A DNA stretch of 64,000 nucleotides. Origin: Kocuria rosea subsp. polaris (GTDB lineage Bacteria > Actinomycetota > Actinomycetes > Actinomycetales > Micrococcaceae). Within the stretch, counting starts at the first letter, position 1; each line of letters opens with the position of its first letter. The notes beneath the pieces were generated by a model, which searched no databases, was not told where the DNA came from, and saw only the letters and a list, made by a program, of their open reading frames with translations. The position numbers and the translations under genes were made by a program. The stretch spans positions 1 to 64,000 of the forward strand of contig NZ_LQBK01000039.1 of the NCBI RefSeq assembly GCF_001483755.1, in the 5' to 3' direction. Shown piece after piece: positions 59,691 through 64,000 of the stretch.

Positions 59691-59730
59691 CGGGTGCGCC
59701 CCCGCCCGGGAGCGGGCGGGGGCGCACCCG
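59691..59730. terminator. Strong hairpin after csbD
   Basis: Seventeen-bp stem CGGGTGCGCCCCCGCCC (59691-59707) with GGGCGGGGGCGCACCCG (59714-59730) and a 6-nt loop, six bases after the stop. Confidence 0.85.
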
Positions 59731-59734
59731 GGCA

Positions 59735-59785
59735 CCGCTCCGCACGGTGCGGAGTGCACGGTGTACTGCGCACCGTGCGGAGCGG
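59735..59785. terminator. Second hairpin, facing mmsA
   Basis: Sixteen-bp perfect arms CCGCTCCGCACGGTGC (59735-59750) and GCACCGTGCGGAGCGG (59770-59785), ending six bases before the mmsA stop on the other strand. Confidence 0.8.
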
Positions 59786-59790
59786 ACCCG

Positions 59791-61350
59791 TCAGTGGGTC
59801 GGGAAGCCCAGGTTGATCTGGGACTCCGAGGGCTCGGGCCAGCGGGTGGTGACGAGCTTGCGGCGGGTGTAGAAGTTGAAGGACTCCGGGCCGTACATGT
59901 GGGTGTCCCCGAACAGGGAGTTCTTCCAGCCGCCGAAGGAGAACGCCCCGATCGGCACCGGGATCGGGACGTTGACCCCGACCATGCCGACCTCGATCTC
60001 GAACTCGAACTGCCGCGCCGTCTTGCCGTCGCGGGTGAACACCGCCACCCCGTTGGCGAACTGGTTGGTGTTGATCAGCCGCACGGCCTCCTCGTAGGTG
60101 TCCACCCGCACCACGGACAGCACGGGGCCGAAGATCTCCTCGTCGTAGACCTTCATCCCGGGCTTGACGTGGTCGAGCAGCGAGACGCCGGTGAAGAACC
60201 CCTCGCCCTCGAACTGCTGGGTCGTGCCGTCGACGACGACGCTCGCGCCCTCGGCGGAGGCTCCCGTCACGTAGCCGTTGACCCGTTCCAGGGCCTGGGG
60301 CGTGATCAGCGGGCCCATCTCCGAGGCCGGGTCGGTGCCGTCGCCGATGGTCAGGCCCGCGATCCGCTCCTTGAGCCGGTCGATCAGCGGATCGGCCACG
60401 TCCCCGACGGTGACCAGCACCGAGACGGCCATGCAGCGCTCCCCGGCGGAGCCGTAGGCGGCCGAGATCGCCGCGTCCGCGGCCCCGTCCAGGTCCGCGT
60501 CCGGCATGACCACCATGTGGTTCTTCGCCCCGCCCAGGGCCTGGACGCGCTTGCCGTTGGCGGCGGAGGTCTCGTAGATGTACTTGGCGATCGGGGTGGA
60601 GCCCACGAAGGACACGGCCTTGACCAGCGGGTTGGTCAGCAGCTCGTCCACGGCCACCTTGTCCCCGTGCACCACGTTGAGCACCCCCGGCGGCAGGCCG
60701 GCCTCGGCGAAGGCCTCCGCGATCCACACCGCCGCCGAGGGGTCCCGCTCGGAGGGCTTGAGGATCACGGTGTTGCCGGCGGCGATCGCGGTGGTGATCA
60801 TCCACAGCGGGACCATGGCGGGGAAGTTGAACGGGGTGATGCACGCGACCACGCCCACCGGCTGGCGGGTCTGGTGGACGTCCACCCCGGTGGCGGCCTG
60901 CTCCAGGAACTCGCCCTTCATGTGGTGCATCAGCCCCGCGCAGAACTGCACGTTCTCCAGCCCGCGGGCGACCTCCCCGGCCGCGTCCGAGAGGACCTTG
61001 CCGTGCTCGGCGGTGATGATCGCGGCCAGCTCCGGGGTGCGCTCCCGGATGATGTTCTCGACCTTGAACATGATCGCCGAGCGCTTCGACATCCCGGTGG
61101 CCCGCCAGGCCGGCAGGGCGAGCTCGGCGGCCTCCACGGCGGTGGCGACCTCCTCGGCGGAGGCCAGCAGCACCTGCTTGGCCACTTGCCCGGTCGCGGG
61201 GTTGTAGACGTCCGCGGTGCGCTCGGAGCCGCCGCGGCGGGCCCCGTCGATGAAGTGCTCGATGACCTCGCCGGAGCCCCGGGGGTCCTGGGCGCCCCGC
61301 TCGGCGTCCTGCTGCGCGCGGGTCTCGGCGTCCTGCTTGGTGTTCTGCAT
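59791..61350 (-). CDS. mmsA: CoA-acylating methylmalonate-semialdehyde dehydrogenase
   Basis: 519 residues from ATG 61350 (GAGGAGGACACC). Converts methylmalonate (or malonate) semialdehyde to propionyl-CoA (or acetyl-CoA) in valine and inositol degradation. Aldehyde dehydrogenase fold with TPFNFPAMVPLWM, LKPSERDPSAA, FVGSTPIAKYIYE, and catalytic C306 in SAGERCMAVSV, the MmsA-type motif. The N-terminal ~20 residues (TKQDAETRAQQDAERGAQ) are a polar extension. Cotranscribed with mmsB (35-nt gap). Confidence 0.95.
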   Translation of the reverse strand: MQNTKQDAETRAQQDAERGAQDPRGSGEVIEHFIDGARRGGSERTADVYNPATGQVAKQVLLASAEEVATAVEAAELALPAWRATGMSKRSAIMFKVENIIRERTPELAAIITAEHGKVLSDAAGEVARGLENVQFCAGLMHHMKGEFLEQAATGVDVHQTRQPVGVVACITPFNFPAMVPLWMITTAIAAGNTVILKPSERDPSAAVWIAEAFAEAGLPPGVLNVVHGDKVAVDELLTNPLVKAVSFVGSTPIAKYIYETSAANGKRVQALGGAKNHMVVMPDADLDGAADAAISAAYGSAGERCMAVSVLVTVGDVADPLIDRLKERIAGLTIGDGTDPASEMGPLITPQALERVNGYVTGASAEGASVVVDGTTQQFEGEGFFTGVSLLDHVKPGMKVYDEEIFGPVLSVVRVDTYEEAVRLINTNQFANGVAVFTRDGKTARQFEFEIEVGMVGVNVPIPVPIGAFSFGGWKNSLFGDTHMYGPESFNFYTRRKLVTTRWPEPSESQINLGFPTH

Positions 61351-61385
61351 GGTGTCCTCCTCGGTCGTGGTGGTCTCGGCGCCGC

Positions 61386-62306
61386 TCAGGCCCGGTCCGG
61401 GTCCCAGCCCGGGATCTTCCCGTCCGGCGCGGCGTACTTGGTGATGAGGGAGCAGTCCTTGTCCCCGAGGCCCTCGTCGATGAGCTGCTGCAGCCTCTCG
61501 GCCACGAGCTCCGCCGCGGGCAGCCGCACGCCGGTCTGCTCGCCCGCCATGAGCGCCAGCCCGGCGTCCTTGGCGGCGAGGACGGCGCTGAAGGTGGCCT
61601 CGAAGTTCTTGTTGGCCGCCGCGGAGTCCACGATCCCGGGCACGGGGTACCAGGTCTGCAGCGCCCAGGAGTTGCCGGAGGACACCGAGGCGATGTCCCA
61701 GAACACCTGGGGGTCCAGGCCCAGCCGGTCGGCGAGCACGGAGCCCTCCGCGCAGGCCTCGAGGCAGATGAACAGCATCATGTTGTTGACGATCTTGGCG
61801 GCCTGGCCCGTGCCGGCGTGGCCCGTGGCCACGATCTTGCGGGCCATGGGCTCGATGAACGTCCGGGCCTGCTCGACGACGTCGGGCTTCCCGCCGACCA
61901 TGAAGGTCAGGGTGGCCGCCGCCGCGCCGCTGATCCCGCCGGAGACCGGCGCGTCCACGAAGCGGAAGCCGGCCTCCTCGGCCGCCCCGTGCAGGTGCTC
62001 CGCGGTCTCCACGTCGATCGTGGAGCTGTCGATGAGCAGCGCGTCCTTCGGCGCGAGCGCGATGACGCCGCTGTCGCCGAGGTAGACGGCACGGGCGTGC
62101 TCGCCCTTGGGGAGCATCGTGAACACCACCTCGGCGCCCTGCAGCGCCTCCTCCAGGGTGTCGAAGGTCTGCACCCCGTGGTCGCGGGCGGCCGCCATGG
62201 CGGCGGCGCTGACGTCGTGGCCGCGGACGTCGTGGCCCGCCTTGACGAGGTTGCCGGACATCGGGTTGCCCATGTGGCCGAGGCCGATCCAGGTGATGGT
62301 GGTCAT
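61386..62306 (-). CDS. mmsB: 3-hydroxyisobutyrate dehydrogenase
   Basis: 306 residues from ATG 62306 (GAAGGGACTCCCCG). NAD-binding WIGLGHMGNPMSGNLVKAGHDVRGHD at the N-terminus; substrate-site DAPVSGGISGAAAATLTFMVGG; catalytic Lys in GTGQAAKIVNNMM. Oxidises 3-hydroxyisobutyrate to methylmalonate semialdehyde, the step before MmsA; with it forms the lower valine pathway. Confidence 0.95.
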   Translation of the reverse strand: MTTITWIGLGHMGNPMSGNLVKAGHDVRGHDVSAAAMAAARDHGVQTFDTLEEALQGAEVVFTMLPKGEHARAVYLGDSGVIALAPKDALLIDSSTIDVETAEHLHGAAEEAGFRFVDAPVSGGISGAAAATLTFMVGGKPDVVEQARTFIEPMARKIVATGHAGTGQAAKIVNNMMLFICLEACAEGSVLADRLGLDPQVFWDIASVSSGNSWALQTWYPVPGIVDSAAANKNFEATFSAVLAAKDAGLALMAGEQTGVRLPAAELVAERLQQLIDEGLGDKDCSLITKYAAPDGKIPGWDPDRA

Positions 62307-62397
62307 CGGGGAGTCCCTTCTGCGGGGTCGAGAACTGCGGGGTGTCGAGCGGTGAGGTCCCGGGCGGCGGGGTGCCGGACGGCGGGGGTCGTGCGCA

Positions 62398-62443
62398 GCG
62401 CGCCCAGCGGCGGACCGGGGGGCCGGTCCGCCGCTGGGCGCGC
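62398..62443 (-). terminator. 21-bp-stem terminator of the MHS transporter gene
   Basis: Perfect arms 62398-62418 and 62423-62443 (left arm starts GCGCGCCCAGC, right arm ends GCTGGGCGCGC) with a GGGG loop. It separates the transporter gene from mmsBA, so these are distinct transcripts. Confidence 0.85.
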
Positions 62444-62466
62444 TCGGGTGCTGGTGCCGGTGCGGA

Positions 62467-63864
62467 TCAGGAGGTCCGGTCCCGGGCGGCCTTCTCCTCG
62501 GAGAGCCGGCGCCGGTCCTCGGCGTCGACGTCCTGGAGGGAGATGCCCTTGGTCTCGCGCAGCGTCCACACCGCGAACAGGGTGATGAGGCAGGCGATGG
62601 CGATGTAGATCGCGATCGGCACCCAGGAGTTGAACTCGCGCAGCAGGGCGGTCGCGATGATCGGGGCCAGGGATCCGGCCACGATGGAGGTCACCTGGTA
62701 GCCCAGGGAGACGCCCGAGTAGCGCATCCGGGTGGGGAACATCTCGGCCATGATCGCCGGCTGCCCGGCGTACATGAGCGCGTGGATCATCAGGCCGAGG
62801 GTGATGGCCGCCAGGATGATGAAGCTGTTGTCGGTGTCGAACATCGGGAAGGCGATGAACGCCCAGAAGATGCCCAGCGCGGCGCCCGCGGCGTACATCG
62901 GGCGGCGGCCCACCCGGTCGGTGGCCCGGCCGACCAGCGGCACGCAGATCGCGTGGATGACGTGGGCGATCAGCAGCAGGAGCAGGATCCGGCTGGTGTC
63001 CACGTCCCGCTGGGTGGACAGGTAGGTGATCGAGAAGGTCACCACCACGTAGTAGAGAATGTTCTCCGCGAAGCGCAGGCCCATGGCGCCGAAGACGCCG
63101 CGGGGGTACCGGCGGAAGACCTCGCCCACGCCGTAGGCCGCGGACTTCTCCTCGCGGACCTCCTGCTGGGCCTCCTTGAAGATCGCGGCGTCCGTGACGT
63201 GGGTGCGGATGTAGTAGCCGATGGCCACGATGACGATCGAGAGCCAGAAGCCCACGCGCCAGCCCCAGGCGAGGAAGGCCTCCTCGGAGAGGGTGAAGGA
63301 CAGGGTGAGCAGCACGACGGTGGCCAACAGGTTGCCCAGCGGCACGGCCGCCTGCGGCCAGCTGGACCAGAAGCCGCGCTCCTTGTTGGGGGAGTGCTCG
63401 GCCACGAGCAGCACGGCGCCGCCCCACTCGCCGCCCACCGCGAAGCCCTGCACGAAGCGCAGCACCACCAGCATGGCGGGGGCCCAGTAGCCGACCTGCT
63501 CGAAGCCGGGCAGGCAGCCCATGAGGAAGGTGGCCGCGCCGACCATGACGATCGAGATCTGCAGCAGGTGCTTGCGCCCGTACTTGTCGCCGAAGTGGCC
63601 GAAGACGATGCCGCCCAGCGGGCGGGCGATGAAGCCGACCGCGTAGATCAGGAACGCCTTGAGGATGCCGTCCAGCGGGTTGCCGGTGTCCACGAAGAAG
63701 AGCTGGCCGAAGACCAGGGTGGACGCGGTGGCGAACAGGAAGAACTCGTACCACTCCACGACCGTGCCGGCCATCGAGGCCGCGACGACCTTCTTCAGCC
63801 CGCCCCGGTTCTCGGGGGAGTCGTTCGGGTCCGCCGAGGCGGCGACCCTGTCCTCAGTGCTCAT
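62467..63864 (-). CDS. MHS-family MFS symporter (metabolite:H+ symporter)
   Basis: 465 residues; ATG 63864 with AGAGGAG. Twelve helices with MHS landmarks: GTVVEWYEFFLFATASTLVF in TM1, GGIVFGHFGDKYGRKHLLQISI (motif A), RFVQGFAVGGEWGGAVLLVAEHSP in TM4. Relatives import carboxylates, betaine or proline with protons. Upstream of mmsBA on the same strand but with its own terminator, so it may supply a branched or short hydroxy acid (inference). Confidence 0.92.
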   Translation of the reverse strand: MSTEDRVAASADPNDSPENRGGLKKVVAASMAGTVVEWYEFFLFATASTLVFGQLFFVDTGNPLDGILKAFLIYAVGFIARPLGGIVFGHFGDKYGRKHLLQISIVMVGAATFLMGCLPGFEQVGYWAPAMLVVLRFVQGFAVGGEWGGAVLLVAEHSPNKERGFWSSWPQAAVPLGNLLATVVLLTLSFTLSEEAFLAWGWRVGFWLSIVIVAIGYYIRTHVTDAAIFKEAQQEVREEKSAAYGVGEVFRRYPRGVFGAMGLRFAENILYYVVVTFSITYLSTQRDVDTSRILLLLLIAHVIHAICVPLVGRATDRVGRRPMYAAGAALGIFWAFIAFPMFDTDNSFIILAAITLGLMIHALMYAGQPAIMAEMFPTRMRYSGVSLGYQVTSIVAGSLAPIIATALLREFNSWVPIAIYIAIACLITLFAVWTLRETKGISLQDVDAEDRRRLSEEKAARDRTS

Positions 63865-63890
63865 GGGGTTCTCCTCTTGCTGGGGAAACG

Positions 63891-63904
63891 GTGACGGTGG
63901 TCAC
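63891..63904. promoter_or_regulatory. Crp/GlxR-like site GTGA-N6-TCAC
   Basis: GTGACGGTGGTCAC, followed by A, lies 27 bp before the MHS transporter start. Confidence 0.5.
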
Positions 63905-63968
63905 AATGTTTGCCTACAGTGTGCGGATCTGTGGCCCCCTTCACAATGACCATGCGCTCGCCGTGCCT

Positions 63969-63982
63969 GTGCAAAAATGCAC
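63969..63982. promoter_or_regulatory. Palindrome GTGCAAAAATGCAC
   Basis: Arms GTGCA/TGCAC around AAAA (6-bp arms if the flanking T and A are counted), about 105 bp before the MHS transporter start. Could be a GntR- or similar regulator site for it or for a gene beyond the window edge. Confidence 0.35.
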
Positions 63983-64000
63983 ATACCGTCCGGTCGTGTG

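Noticed and set aside
1-64000. tRNA, rRNA, insertion sequences, phage genes, integrases
   Set aside because: Looked for by eye; no cloverleaf with CCA end, no rRNA segments, and no transposase or integrase motifs were seen. A tRNA scan would be needed to be certain.

Overview
The window is a very GC-rich (roughly 70-75 %) chromosomal segment of an actinobacterium, most likely a Micrococcaceae-type organism (Kocuria/Arthrobacter relatives). Supporting signs are GTG/ATG starts with GGAGG-like sites or none at all, strong GC codon bias, MptB-type lipomannan mannosyltransferase, Arthrobacter-type copper amine oxidase, TctCBA and TRAP-TAXI uptake systems, and many short TANNNT promoters placed 6-8 nt before the start codon. 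I found no rRNA, tRNA, phage, insertion sequence or CRISPR array. I annotate 53 coding regions; genus-level assignment is an inference.

Layout. 0-9.4 kb: end of an unidentified gene, a G6PD-family dehydrogenase, GH15 glycosidase plus fructosamine kinase, a TspO-like membrane protein, a saccharopine-dehydrogenase-like oxidoreductase, a Zn alcohol dehydrogenase and a six-helix ion-channel-like protein. 9.5-15.0 kb: amine-utilisation block (copper amine oxidase, APC permease, His-containing membrane protein with 20-residue repeats, AraC/FeaR-like regulator). 15.2-19.5 kb: lipoprotein esterase, then a TetR gene with a 30-bp operator palindrome and an MMPL exporter. 19.6-24.3 kb: asparagine-synthetase-type amidotransferase, amidase, ECF sigma factor plus Ogt. 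24.5-29.6 kb: tctCBA tricarboxylate transporter, universal stress protein and MFS carrier. 29.7-41.4 kb: envelope block with two paralogous HGSNAT/DUF418-type membrane acyltransferases, release factor 3, two GT87-like glycosyltransferases, MptB and an OmpR-type two-component system. 41.4-54.8 kb: MFS exporter, then a divergent CoA-ester catabolic cluster. 54.9-64 kb: LysR with a degenerate FmdA-like gene, DoxX, a MarR pair, CsbD, and the valine-type mmsAB genes with an MHS symporter.

How they work together. The 42.9-54.8 kb cluster reads as a pathway: TRAP-TAXI uptake, class III CoA-transferase activation, glutaryl-CoA dehydrogenase (the divergent copy keeps the decarboxylase-type Arg), crotonase, 3-hydroxyacyl-CoA dehydrogenase and thioesterase. 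Glutarate or a close dicarboxylate is the best guess for substrate. The amine block couples permease, periplasmic or secreted oxidase and an AraC activator. The two-component system at 37-40 kb probably controls itself and both acyltransferase paralogs: CACAG/CACAA boxes at 11-bp steps lie in front of all three genes.

Two window-wide features stand out. First, short tandem repeats (6-60 bp) recur at gene boundaries, either in spacers just before starts or as low-complexity protein tails. Second, at least seven genes have a TANNNT hexamer 6-7 nt before ATG, which suggests leaderless mRNAs. Four GTGA-N6-TCAC sites in intergenic DNA suggest a Crp/GlxR-type regulator linking several transport and catabolic operons.
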